This document shows positions 1 through 8,923 of a stretch of 36,940 nt of DNA, piece after piece. Positions within the stretch are counted from its first letter, which is position 1; each line of letters opens with the position of its first letter. The notes under the pieces are model-generated. The model made no database searches, was not told where the DNA came from, and saw nothing but the letters and a program-made list of their open reading frames with translations. The stretch is from Saccharopolyspora aridisoli (GTDB lineage: Bacteria; Actinomycetota; Actinomycetes; Mycobacteriales; Pseudonocardiaceae): positions 1 through 36,940 of the forward strand of contig NZ_SMKV01000046.1 in the NCBI RefSeq assembly GCF_004348445.1, given 5' to 3'. A program made the translations under genes and the position numbers.

Positions 1-1046
1 GGGGCGGCCTGCGGTGGGGCCGGGATCAGCCCGCGGTCGTAGCCCAGGGCGGTCGCGGTGATCTCCACCGCTGAGGCTGCGGCCATGCAGTGGCCCACGA
101 GGGGTTTGACCGAGTAGAGCTCGGCCTCGGGGGGCAGTAGCTCGTCGGCCACGGTGGCTTCGGCGCGGTCGCACTGCTGGGTCCCCGGCCCGTGGGCGTT
201 GAGGTAGCGCACCTGCGATAGCTCTGCCCCGGCGTTGGACAGCGCTTCGGAGAAGCACCGCCTCAGCTCGGCCGAACCCGGATCCACCGAGGTGACGTGG
301 TGGGCGTCGTGCGACATCGCGCCGCCGAGCACCCGCAGGTACGGGTTCGGCGACCGGTTCGACAGAACCATGCCGATCGACGCCTCGCCCATGATGAAGC
401 CCCGGCTGCCCTCCTGGAACGGTCTGCACGCCTGCAGCGGCTCGGTGTCGGTGACCGCCACCCCGAGCCGGTTGAAGTGCAGCACGGTCTCGGGCGCGGA
501 GGACAGGTCGGTGGCCAGGAGGATCACGTCGTCCACCACGCCGGCCTCCAGCCAGGCCTTCGCGGTGATCAAGCCCGCATTGCCGGAGGCGCACGTTGTC
601 GAGATGTTCATCGCCGGGCCGTGGAAGCCGAACTCCTGCATGAACGTCGACACCGGGGTCGAGGGCATCAGCGCCAGGTAGTCGCGGACCGACACGTCCG
701 CGTCCCGCGTGCCGTAGAAGTCCCGCCACAGCTCCACGTCGCCGAGCACGGCCGCGTGCAGCAGCCCCACCCGCCGTCCGGGCTCCCAGCCCCGGCGTTC
801 GGCGTCGAGGATCGCCTCGCGGCCGGCGGCTCGCATTGCCCTGGCGAAGCGACTCGGCCCGTCCAGCTCGTCACCGCCGTCCGGAACGGTCGCCACCCAC
901 GCCGCTTGGTCCCGGTCGGGACCGTGCCCCTCGGCCAGGTGAGCGGCCACCTGACCAGTGGCCAAGCCGTTCCACAGGGATTCGCGCCCCCAGCCGTAAC
1001 CGGTCACCGCTCCGATGCCGTTGATTCCGCAGTGCTGGTCGATCAT
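1..1046 (-). CDS. beta-ketoacyl-ACP synthase (KS), 3' end outside window
   Basis: Reading the minus strand from ATG at 1046 gives at least 348 codons with no stop before the window edge, so the C-terminus is missing. The protein is a thiolase-fold condensing enzyme that would join an acyl thioester to a malonyl-ACP unit. The catalytic set is visible: nucleophilic Cys in STTCASGNAG, first His in LNAHGPGT, and the SVKPLVGHCMAA Lys/His block. The start is supported by a GGGAGAGA ribosome binding site just upstream. KS proteins of this kind occur in polyketide and unusual fatty-acid clusters. With no partner genes in view the pathway cannot be named; the retained Cys argues against a chain-length-factor partner. 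It is transcribed away from the PAS-GGDEF-EAL gene. Confidence 0.88.
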   Translation of the reverse strand, partial: MIDQHCGINGIGAVTGYGWGRESLWNGLATGQVAAHLAEGHGPDRDQAAWVATVPDGGDELDGPSRFARAMRAAGREAILDAERRGWEPGRRVGLLHAAVLGDVELWRDFYGTRDADVSVRDYLALMPSTPVSTFMQEFGFHGPAMNISTTCASGNAGLITAKAWLEAGVVDDVILLATDLSSAPETVLHFNRLGVAVTDTEPLQACRPFQEGSRGFIMGEASIGMVLSNRSPNPYLRVLGGAMSHDAHHVTSVDPGSAELRRCFSEALSNAGAELSQVRYLNAHGPGTQQCDRAEATVADELLPPEAELYSVKPLVGHCMAAASAVEITATALGYDRGLIPAPPQAA

Positions 1047-1548
1047 TGCTCGTCTCTCCCGGATCGCGATCACCGCTGCACCCTGCGGGTGGCGGACAAT
1101 GCCCGGGGTCGCCGCAGCTCGCTGAGCTCGATCGACATAGCCGTGGTGTTGCTGGGATCGAAGCGCTGTGGTTCCTGCGGGAGAACCCCGGTCTCTCACG
1201 CCAGAGTGAAGATTAGGAACACGATTGGCTCCCTGCTGTGTTTGCACTCTCCCCGATGTCACGCTTTTGAATGAAGATCAATCGGAGCATCGGCTCTGCT
1301 CCGCTACATTACGTGTCCATTGCTGGCTTCACGTTCAAGATCGGTCATTCCCGCGCTCGGTCCCGGTGGTCGTCGCTACCTCCGCGAACGGTTGATGACC
1401 AGCGCTGATGGGGACCCCGGGGTGGTGAAGAGGGGCGGCGTCGGCACAACACTTAGGAGTGCTCGCGCCGGTTCGTGGGGTCCTAGGGCCACCACGGGCC
1501 GAATGGCCCTGGTGGCGAGCGCAGGCGCGAAGCTTCCTTGGATGGCTC
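1047..1548. promoter_or_regulatory. divergent intergenic region
   Basis: About 500 bases separate the divergent KS and PAS-GGDEF-EAL genes, so both promoters should lie here. I see no strong inverted repeat and no convincing long gene. A 22-codon minus-strand reading frame (1070-1138, beginning MSIELSEL) ends 24 bases before the KS start but has no clear ribosome binding site. The stretch 1200-1320 is less GC-rich than its surroundings, as promoter regions often are. No -10 or -35 box can be assigned with confidence. Confidence 0.4.
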
Positions 1549-4332
1549 ATGGAGATTGACCCGAACGGCGGGCTCCCAGGCGGTTCTGGTTTCCACCGCG
1601 AGCTCCTCGAAGTGGCGTTGTCCGCGCAGGGCGCGGTCAGCTGGACGTTCGACTTCGCTGAGGATCAGCTCACCTGGACAGCCGGGATGGAGACGCTCCT
1701 CGGCATGCCCGGCGCCGGTGAGGAGGAGATACGGGCTCGCTTGGTGGAACTCCTCACGCCGTGGACGGTGGCCGCGCGGACGACCGTGAGGGGCCAGGGC
1801 CTCGACCTGGAGCAGCCCGTGGTCACCGCGGAGGGGCAGACGCGGGTGCTCCACTTCCACGCCCGCCCTGTCGGTGACCCACACCCCATCGCCCTGGTCG
1901 GGCTGGTCCGCGAGGTGACCGCCCTGCATCAGGACCGGCAGGCGTTGACCGATCTCGCCGGGCGGTACCGGCTGCTCGTCGAGCTCAGTCCCGATGCGAT
2001 CTGCGTGCATCAGGACGAGGTCATCCAGTACGCCAACCCCGCCATGAGCACCATCCTCGGTGCCGAGTCCAGCGCGCAGCTCCTCGGGCGCCCGCTGACC
2101 GACTTCGTCGCTCCGGACTCGATCCCCCCGATGCGCGACCGGATCAAGTCGCTGGCGACCCCGGGCACCGCCACACCGCGGGCGCGGGCCGAGCTGCAGC
2201 GCCTCGACGGCACCGCCGTTCCGGTGGAGTTGGTGGCGGTGCGCATCACCTGGGAGGGACATCCGGCGGTGCAGGTCATCGGGCGCGACGTCACGAGGGA
2301 ACAAGCGGCCGAGGCCACCCTGCGCTACCAAGCAGCTCTGGTGGATCACGTCAACAACGCGATCATCGCCCTCGACCGCAAGGGCGTGGTCACCAGCGTG
2401 AACCCCGCCGCCGAAACCGTCTACGGGGTGCCCGCCGATCAGGCGCTGGGCCGGCCCGTCACCGAGCTGGTCGGCGCCCCCCTGCAGCCCGAAGCGCTGC
2501 TGGCCGCGGGTGGGATCACCGAGGCGCGGCACCGGCGCAGCGACGGTACCGCCCTGGTGATCCGGCTCTCGGTCGCGAAGATGGACTCCGGGTTCGTGCT
2601 GGTGTGTGCCGACGAGACCGCGCGCCACCGAGCCGAACAGGACTTCGCCACCGTCGTCGACGCGCTCAACGAGGGCATCCTCGTGGTCGCCCCCACCGGC
2701 CTCATCGTCTCGGCCAACCCCGCCGCCGAGCAGATCCTGGGCGCACCCCGCTCGGCCATCGTCGGCTCGGCGCCCGAGACCTGGTCGGTGTTCGACGAGG
2801 CCGGGCAGCCGCTTCGGGCCCACCCTACGGTGTCGACACAGCGCAGCGGAGTGTCGCAGACCGCACGGGTGCTCCGGCTCGAACGGCCCGACGGGCGCAG
2901 CGTGTGGACGTCAGTCACCACCCGTCTGCTGGGCCCGCAGGACCGGCCGCCCCATGCGGTGGTCACCTCGTTCACCGACGTCACCGAGAAGCGCGCCGCC
3001 CGGGAGCGCCTGGAGCACGAGGCCACGCACGACCCGCTGACCGGGCTGGCCAACCGCACGCTGGTGCTGCGCCGCCTCGGGCACTCGCGGCACCCCACGC
3101 GCCCGCTGGCTCTGCTGTTTCTCGACCTGGACAACTTCAAGCGCATCAACGATTCCCTCGGCCACGTCGTGGGCGACGAGGTGCTGCGCACCGTCGGGCA
3201 ACGCCTGGTGCAGGCCACCCGGGACGAGGCGCTGGTGGGTCGCCTCGGCGGGGACGAATTCGTCGTCCTCACCCAACACGAGAACACCCGCGACGCCCTC
3301 GGCGAACTCAGCCGACGCCTGCTCGCCGCCCTCACCGAGCCGATCCACGCGCAGGGCAGGCAACTGCACCTCCGCGCCAGCATCGGGATCGTGGTCTCGC
3401 ACCCAGCCGATACCCGCGCTGGCCAGGACCTCCTGCGCGATGCCGACGTGGCCATGTACAAGGCCAAGGCAGGAGGGGGCAGGCGCTACGCGTTCTTCGA
3501 CGTCGAGCTCCGCCAGCGCGTGCAGCGGCACATGGTGCTGGAGCAGGACTTGCACCACGCCGTGGCACAAGACCAGCTCTGGGTGGCCTACCAGCCCGTC
3601 GTCGACCTGCGCACCGGGCGCACGGTGGCCGTAGAAGGCCTGCTGCGGTGGCGGCACCCGGTGCACGGCACCGTCTCGCCGGGGGAGTTCATCCCGCTGG
3701 CCGAGGAAAGCGAGCTGATCAACTCCCTCGGCGCGCACATGCTGCGCACGGCCGTCCGGGAGCTCGCCGCCATGCGCGAGCGCCACCGGCTCGAGCTCCG
3801 ACTGCACGCGAACCTCTCCCCACGCCAACTCGAAGACCCCGGCCTGCAGGCCACCGTCCAGCAAGCGCTCGCGGATTCCGGCCTGCCGGCCCGCGCTCTG
3901 TGCCTCGAGCTCACCGAGAACGCGATCATGTACGACCCCGCGGCAACAACACCCGTGCTCCACGCCCTCCGCGAGCTGGGAGTGTCACTGGCCATCGACG
4001 ACTTCGGCACCGGGCACTCCTCGCTGGCCCAGCTGCGGCGACTCCCCTTCGACATCCTCAAGATCGACCGGTCCTTCATCACCGACCTCGAGGACTCCGA
4101 CGAGCTCGACGTCCTCGTCACCAGCATCATCGCCATGGCCCACACGCTCGGGCTCACCGTCGTGACAGAAGGCATCGAAACAGCCCACCAACTCGACCTC
4201 CTCCGCGACCTCGGCAGCGGCCAAGCCCAGGGCTACTACCTCGGCAAACCCGCCCCGATCGAAGAACTCCTCCCCTTCTCCCGTTTGCCACCGCGGGATG
4301 AGCCGCCCCCCGCCGAATCGGGACCCCAGTAG
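1549..4332 (+). CDS. PAS-PAS-PAS-PAS-GGDEF-EAL cyclic-di-GMP turnover protein
   Basis: Start chosen at ATG 1549 (927 aa); the frame is open back to 1459 but those 30 codons look non-homologous. Four PAS-like sensor segments lie at about residues 20-125, 135-250, 258-360 and 365-480. The GGDEF domain follows at about 485-650 with an intact GGDEF signature near 567-571, then an EAL domain at about 660-905. EAL hallmarks DDFGTGHSSL, KIDRSFI and TEGIE are present, but the signature reads EGLLRW instead of EALLRW. The inhibitory RxxD site before GGDEF is not intact (RDEA). No transmembrane segment is seen, so the protein is probably cytosolic. By family it could make and degrade cyclic di-GMP in response to signals sensed by the PAS domains; which activity dominates cannot be told. 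Confidence 0.92.
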   Translation: MEIDPNGGLPGGSGFHRELLEVALSAQGAVSWTFDFAEDQLTWTAGMETLLGMPGAGEEEIRARLVELLTPWTVAARTTVRGQGLDLEQPVVTAEGQTRVLHFHARPVGDPHPIALVGLVREVTALHQDRQALTDLAGRYRLLVELSPDAICVHQDEVIQYANPAMSTILGAESSAQLLGRPLTDFVAPDSIPPMRDRIKSLATPGTATPRARAELQRLDGTAVPVELVAVRITWEGHPAVQVIGRDVTREQAAEATLRYQAALVDHVNNAIIALDRKGVVTSVNPAAETVYGVPADQALGRPVTELVGAPLQPEALLAAGGITEARHRRSDGTALVIRLSVAKMDSGFVLVCADETARHRAEQDFATVVDALNEGILVVAPTGLIVSANPAAEQILGAPRSAIVGSAPETWSVFDEAGQPLRAHPTVSTQRSGVSQTARVLRLERPDGRSVWTSVTTRLLGPQDRPPHAVVTSFTDVTEKRAARERLEHEATHDPLTGLANRTLVLRRLGHSRHPTRPLALLFLDLDNFKRINDSLGHVVGDEVLRTVGQRLVQATRDEALVGRLGGDEFVVLTQHENTRDALGELSRRLLAALTEPIHAQGRQLHLRASIGIVVSHPADTRAGQDLLRDADVAMYKAKAGGGRRYAFFDVELRQRVQRHMVLEQDLHHAVAQDQLWVAYQPVVDLRTGRTVAVEGLLRWRHPVHGTVSPGEFIPLAEESELINSLGAHMLRTAVRELAAMRERHRLELRLHANLSPRQLEDPGLQATVQQALADSGLPARALCLELTENAIMYDPAATTPVLHALRELGVSLAIDDFGTGHSSLAQLRRLPFDILKIDRSFITDLEDSDELDVLVTSIIAMAHTLGLTVVTEGIETAHQLDLLRDLGSGQAQGYYLGKPAPIEELLPFSRLPPRDEPPPAESGPQ

Positions 4333-5632
4333 CAGCGGCCGGGGTACAGGATCCGTAGCGGGTGCTGGGCCGAGTCGGCACTGGCTCGCCTGTTGTCGCA
4401 GGTCACACAGAACGTGTCGGCGGCACCGGTCGCCGCGACCGCATTCGCCCAGGTCGAGCCGTACCCGGTGTTGCACGACGAAGAACTCGCTCAACCCAGC
4501 GACCAACCAGGGATCCGTTCGAGGGCTACGCCGGCACCAGTGCCTCCGCATTCCGCGCGGAAGTCGAGGCCGAACGAGCCCCTCGCCCGCGGCGAACACC
4601 TGCCGGCCACCACTACGGCCCACGACCACGACACCCTCGCCGACCCGGCAGCCGCCGAAGCCGCAGCCAGGTTGAACCAGTTCACCGAGCACACCCGGTT
4701 CCAAGGGCGAGTGATCACCGATCCGCGTCGGATCAAGCGCCTCATGCAACGGCACGACCCACAGATTCACCCCGGCGCTTGCCGGATTGGTCCCGTTGGC
4801 AGGGCCCGAGCGACCAGGGGCTCCGTCCGTGTTACCCAGCAAGAGGTCACCCGAGCGCTCGGCGACCTCGGGCCACGGCACGGGGGTAGCGACTTGCCCC
4901 GGATCTTCGATGACGCTCCAGAACAGTTCGCGGCTCTTCTCGGCAGCGCGAACAGGCAGTGAGCGGCCGCGATCCCCTCCATGCCTCCACGTGGACAAGC
5001 GAAGCGGAGTGGTTGTTGTGGCAACCAGTACGCTGCGGACAACGCACCCGCTGTAGCGGCTTCGGGTTCACAAGCACATCGCGGTCAAGGCGGATCGTTC
5101 TGGTACGTGCCGGTGCAGGCATGGAACGCGGACGGCGAGGCCCTCGTGCCGTCCTACCTGGAGGCGGGCAGCTCACGCACGCCATTGATGCGCCAGGATT
5201 TGCGCGGTTGTACAGGCTGCGGCGGCAGTGCCCGCCCGACGAGGGGCAGTGCGGTCCCCGCCGCCACGAAACCCGCTTGGTGTCCAGCAATTCAGGGTTG
5301 CCCGCCAGGAGGCCCAGACGTGCGCGAAGCCGGTAGTGGGGACCTGCGGTTCACGGGTCTGGCGTGCCCGGGTGTCGAAAAACGAATCCTCGTTGGAAAA
5401 CAGGACGGTGGCACGCGGGCATAGGATTGATTCCGGCAGTGAGAAGGGGCCGAGTTCAACCACCTCACCTGGGACGATCTCAACCACCTGCCCGGGATGA
5501 GCTGCTGGACCGCCTCGAAGCCGAGCTGGAGTACTGGACGCGCCAGGAAAAGGCGCGGGTTCACCGACGCCAATCGGGCCAGGCGTGAGGAGTTGAGCCG
5601 GATCCTTCGCGGTGTGCGACCCAGCCGCGCGG
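4333..5632. other. decayed region, likely remnants of an older mobile element
   Basis: About 1.3 kb without a convincing intact gene. Several overlapping frames exist (for example plus-strand frames at 4393-4962 and 4981-5424), but none has a clear ribosome binding site or a recognised family. Short protein-like stretches appear and then shift frame: RRIKRLMQRHDPQIH near 4735-4765, FWYVPVQAWNADGEAL near 5098-5145, and DELLDRLEAELEYW near 5490-5540. With the integrase fragment that follows, this suggests the eroded body of an earlier element at the same tRNA gene. The assignment is inference from position and broken frames. Confidence 0.5.
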
Positions 5633-5685
5633 GAGAACCGCTGCACCGGCGTCGAAGTTCGACCAACGCAGTGGCAGAGCTCACC
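5633..5685 (-). pseudogene. fragment of a second tyrosine integrase gene
   Basis: These 53 bases match 31781-31834, inside the intact integrase gene, with only three differences including a one-base deletion, in the same orientation. The matching stretch in the intact gene codes for the region just after the first catalytic Arg (around WSDFDASAAVL). In the fragment the sequence then jumps to bases resembling the region upstream of the intact integrase start (the CCATGAA...GCCATG pattern near 5705-5721 and 32597-32611). About 740 bp of the 5' part of the old gene is therefore missing. It sits directly outside attL, where an earlier integrase would be expected if elements had accumulated at this tRNA. 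Confidence 0.8.
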
Positions 5686-5750
5686 GTCTTTAAAACGGTT
5701 CGCACCATGAATGGGGCCATGAAGACGCGACATGAGGAGAAAGAATCTCC

Positions 5751-5814
5751 AAAACACCAGGTCACAGATGGTGGGCGCAGTTGGGTTCGAACCAACGACC
5801 CCCTGCTTGTAAGG
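5751..5814. other. attL attachment site
   Basis: This 64-base stretch repeats 32641-32704 with a single mismatch (5766 A against C). It contains the 3' end of the tRNA-Val gene: CCA, acceptor strand, T arm, variable loop and the 3' half of the anticodon arm. Identity stops after AAGG, where the sequence no longer supports a tRNA. It is therefore the truncated tRNA copy left at the distal junction after integration. Strand exchange probably took place within the anticodon or T-arm part, as is usual for tRNA-targeting tyrosine integrases. Confidence 0.93.
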
Positions 5815-6078
5815 GACATCGACGCCGTTGACGCTGCACTCTACCTGCAACTTTGCCCGCACAGACTCCCTCTTTACCCCGCGCAGATCACTCTGATTCA
5901 CACCGTTTCATGCCACGAGTAATGCCACGATGGATCGCATAATTGTTGGCCAGCACCAACCGGAGCTCGCTGGCCTGAACCGGCACCGGCCTAGATGACA
6001 GCGCGCGATGCGGCAGCCAGAGCAAACCTCGCAAGGTCACTCCAGGACTCACGCGGGCCTCTGAGATGATCTGCGGTC
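5815..6078. other. element left-end non-coding stretch
   Basis: About 264 bases between attL and the STAND gene. I see no gene, no strong hairpin and no tRNA. It must hold the promoter of the STAND gene, but no clear boxes can be assigned. It is part of the incoming element, since it lies inside attL. Confidence 0.4.
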
Positions 6079-8796
6079 ATGGCAGCTAGTGAGCGCAGGC
6101 GTCACCGATTGCGCACTGGGCTGCTTACCTTGCTAACCGGATTCAGCGCCCTTCTCGTAGCCCTGTTGGCAGCGGCCACCAATCTGGCCACCAACGCCGT
6201 TCCTCAGCAGTTCACACCATGGACCGAGGACCCCTCGTGGACCTGGGGTACAACCACCGTCCTTGCCACTCTGGTCATCCTTGTTGGTGTCGCCCTCCAA
6301 CGGCTGTCCTCACCCGAACCTGCCCGGCCTGCTGCCGCGCGCACCGCTGAACTCGACAGCGTTAACCCCGCCCATAACCTGTCGCCACGCGATCCGGCTT
6401 TCATCGGCCGCGACGCCGTGTTCGAACGCATCGAGGCTGAGCTCCGGGACGGACCCGTCGCAGTGGTAGCGATGCACGGCCTGGGCGGCATGGGTAAGTC
6501 GGCCATCGCCCTAGAACTCGCCTATCGAGGACATGAGTCCGGGCGATATTCCATCGCCTGGTGGATCCATGCGGAGACCGAATCCACCCTTGTCGAAGAC
6601 ATCTCGGAGCTCGCTCCCATCTTGGGCCTGAGCGTGTCGGACGACCAAGACCAAACCGTGAAGGAGGTGCGCGCGGCACTCCGGAACCGAAACGACTGGC
6701 TGATCGTGTTCGACAACGTTGCCGATCCTGACGCTGTCCGCCCATGGCTCCCTGGTGGCTCAGGTGCCACGCTGATCACCAGCCGGTTCCGCGGCTGGAG
6801 CAAGCTCGCCGTACAGGTCGACCTCGACCGATTCACGCGCGAAGAGTCCTTGGCCTATTTGGCCGGTACGGTCGAGCGCTACGACCCGGCCGCTGCTAAC
6901 GAGCTGGCACAGGTGTTGGGCGACTTGCCGCTGGCCCTCGTCCAGGCCGCAGGCTACCTCGACCGGCGCGACCTGCCGATCGAGAGGTATCTGGAACTGT
7001 ACCGGGACCGAGACGCTGCTGGCCGCCTGCTTGCCGAGGCAGTTGATGGATACCCGGACAGCGTCGCCACGACCTGGCTGCTGCACTACGACCAGCTCGC
7101 CGAGGATGAACCTGCGGCCCTGCAACTACTCAGGCTATGTGCCTTCCTCGACCCGGAGGACATTGACCTGGACCTGCTGCTGTCCGTGCCCGAACTTCTC
7201 CCGCCCGAGCTGGTAGCCACCGCTTCGCCCATTGACTACGAACGCGTGGTAGGTGAGTTGGCCCGAGCCAACCTTGTGACCAGGATGGACAAGAATCGGA
7301 TCAGATTGCACCGGTTGGTGTCGCAGGTGACGCGGCTGCAGCTGGAGGCCAGTGCCGGCGAGTGGGCGCTGTTGGCTGCAACACTCGTGAACCGACTGTT
7401 CCCCATCCACTCGCACGAGCCGAGCCAATGGCCGCGCTGCGCGCTGCTCGCAGCGCACGCCAGCAGCGTGATCGAGCACAACGAAAGCCTTGCGGTATCC
7501 GATGCACAGGCACGTGCACTGTACGACCGGCTCGGGGTGTACCTGCAGACCCAAGTCGACGGCGATGTGGACGTCTCTTCGCTCGGCCCCGCGGACTGGC
7601 GTATCTCACCAGTCCGCTCCCGCTACTCGCACCAAATACAGCGCATCGCTCCTAAGATGCTCGCCGGTCGCGACCGCGAACTCGCGGACCTGGCTGCCTT
7701 CACGACAAGCGAAGACGAACCCAGTTACCTGTGGCTGCGGGCCGGAGCGGGGTCAGGCAAGACTGCGCTGTTGGCCTGGTTCGCACTACACCCGCCAGCA
7801 GGGGTGCGGGTTGTGTCCTTTTTTGTCTCGGCAAGATGGGCCGGGCAGTCCGACCGCTCAGCGTTTGTCGAAAACGTGATTGAGCAATTAGTGGAGATAC
7901 TGGGCCAGCCGATGCCTGCCCCCCTTTCCGAGGCGACTCACGAGGCACATCTGCACGCCCTCCTGGAGGAAGCGGCGCAAGCCTGCCGCAGTCGGGGTGA
8001 GCGTTTGGTCCTGCTCGTCGATGGTCTGGACGAGGACCGGGGAGGGCACACGGGATCCGACGCCCACAGCATCGCCGCACTACTGCCAACTCACCCGCCA
8101 CGCGGGTTGCGGATCATCGTCGCGGACCGACCGAACTCAGCATTCCCCGCGGACGTACCGGCTCATCACTCTCTACGTGTCCCGGGCATCGTTCGCCCAC
8201 TTACGCTTAACCCGGATGGTGGTACGAAATATCTACTAGCCGAAATGAAGCAAGAATTAAGGAGTTTGCTGGGCGCGGTTGGCAACCAAGAGGTACTTGG
8301 TCTGATCACCGCCGCCGGCGGTGGCTTGACAGTGACCGACCTCGCCGAAATTACGGACACACCTGCCGAGGCTCTTCAGGACCTCATAAACGGGTGCAGC
8401 TTCACTAAGCGGAGCGAGGGAGATAGGCCCCCCGTCTACCAACTAGCTCACGAGCAAATGCACGAGACCGTCTTACAGATACTTGGACCTAGGCGCATAG
8501 CTAAGTACCGCGATGCCCTGCACAGTTGGGCGGATAGTTACCGAGTGCGCAAGTGGCCCGAAGACACACCTGACTACTTGCTGTCCACATACCCGCGCAT
8601 GCTCCACCAGTACGCCGATGTAGCGCGCCTAGTTGACTACGTGACCGACGTGGCACGCCATGATCGAATGCGGCAGCGGTTCGGGGGCGACGCAGCGGCC
8701 ATCTCAGAGGTAGACAGAGCCTTGAAGGCCGTTGCCAAGTGCGATAACGCTGATCTGTTCAAGCGACTCGTTGCTCGAAGGAAGGCCTTGCAGTAG
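6079..8796 (+). CDS. membrane-anchored double STAND NTPase (NB-ARC plus NACHT-like)
   Basis: A 905-aa protein. Two hydrophobic helices lie at about residues 14-36 and 57-75. A first NTPase follows with Walker A GLGGMGKS (134-141), Walker B LIVFDN (208-213), TSR (234-236), GDLPLAL (281-287) and an LHRLV motif near 410, the order typical of NB-ARC proteins. Where TPR repeats usually begin (LYDRLGVYLQ, about 481-490) the sequence changes to a second NTPase with Walker A AGAGSGKT (555-562) and Walker B LVLLVDGLDED (643-653), then a winged-helix-like segment. STAND proteins act as ligand-triggered oligomeric switches, many in phage defence or signalling. No separate nuclease, TIR or protease domain is visible, so the membrane helices could be the effector; that is inference. 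The 3' half has at least three TTA codons and is AT-richer than the 5' half. Confidence 0.85.
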   Translation: MAASERRRHRLRTGLLTLLTGFSALLVALLAAATNLATNAVPQQFTPWTEDPSWTWGTTTVLATLVILVGVALQRLSSPEPARPAAARTAELDSVNPAHNLSPRDPAFIGRDAVFERIEAELRDGPVAVVAMHGLGGMGKSAIALELAYRGHESGRYSIAWWIHAETESTLVEDISELAPILGLSVSDDQDQTVKEVRAALRNRNDWLIVFDNVADPDAVRPWLPGGSGATLITSRFRGWSKLAVQVDLDRFTREESLAYLAGTVERYDPAAANELAQVLGDLPLALVQAAGYLDRRDLPIERYLELYRDRDAAGRLLAEAVDGYPDSVATTWLLHYDQLAEDEPAALQLLRLCAFLDPEDIDLDLLLSVPELLPPELVATASPIDYERVVGELARANLVTRMDKNRIRLHRLVSQVTRLQLEASAGEWALLAATLVNRLFPIHSHEPSQWPRCALLAAHASSVIEHNESLAVSDAQARALYDRLGVYLQTQVDGDVDVSSLGPADWRISPVRSRYSHQIQRIAPKMLAGRDRELADLAAFTTSEDEPSYLWLRAGAGSGKTALLAWFALHPPAGVRVVSFFVSARWAGQSDRSAFVENVIEQLVEILGQPMPAPLSEATHEAHLHALLEEAAQACRSRGERLVLLVDGLDEDRGGHTGSDAHSIAALLPTHPPRGLRIIVADRPNSAFPADVPAHHSLRVPGIVRPLTLNPDGGTKYLLAEMKQELRSLLGAVGNQEVLGLITAAGGGLTVTDLAEITDTPAEALQDLINGCSFTKRSEGDRPPVYQLAHEQMHETVLQILGPRRIAKYRDALHSWADSYRVRKWPEDTPDYLLSTYPRMLHQYADVARLVDYVTDVARHDRMRQRFGGDAAAISEVDRALKAVAKCDNADLFKRLVARRKALQ

Positions 8797-8923
8797 CGGA
8801 CACCCCTGCGAAGGCGTTCCGGGCCAGTCTCTCACCTAAAGGCAGCGCGAATTCTGCCCGCGAACGCTACGATCTTGAACTGGGATCAAGCCGAAGCCGT
8901 GACATGAAAGCTTTGAACCGAAA

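Noticed and set aside
1070..1138. 22-codon minus-strand frame (MSIELSEL...) before the KS gene
   Set aside because: No ribosome binding site and no recognisable family; too short to support.
4393..4962. Plus-strand 189-codon frame after the EAL gene
   Set aside because: No ribosome binding site, low-complexity start, no family likeness; probably part of the decayed region.
4981..5424. Plus-strand 147-codon frame
   Set aside because: Only a short stretch looks protein-like and then shifts frame; treated as remnant sequence.
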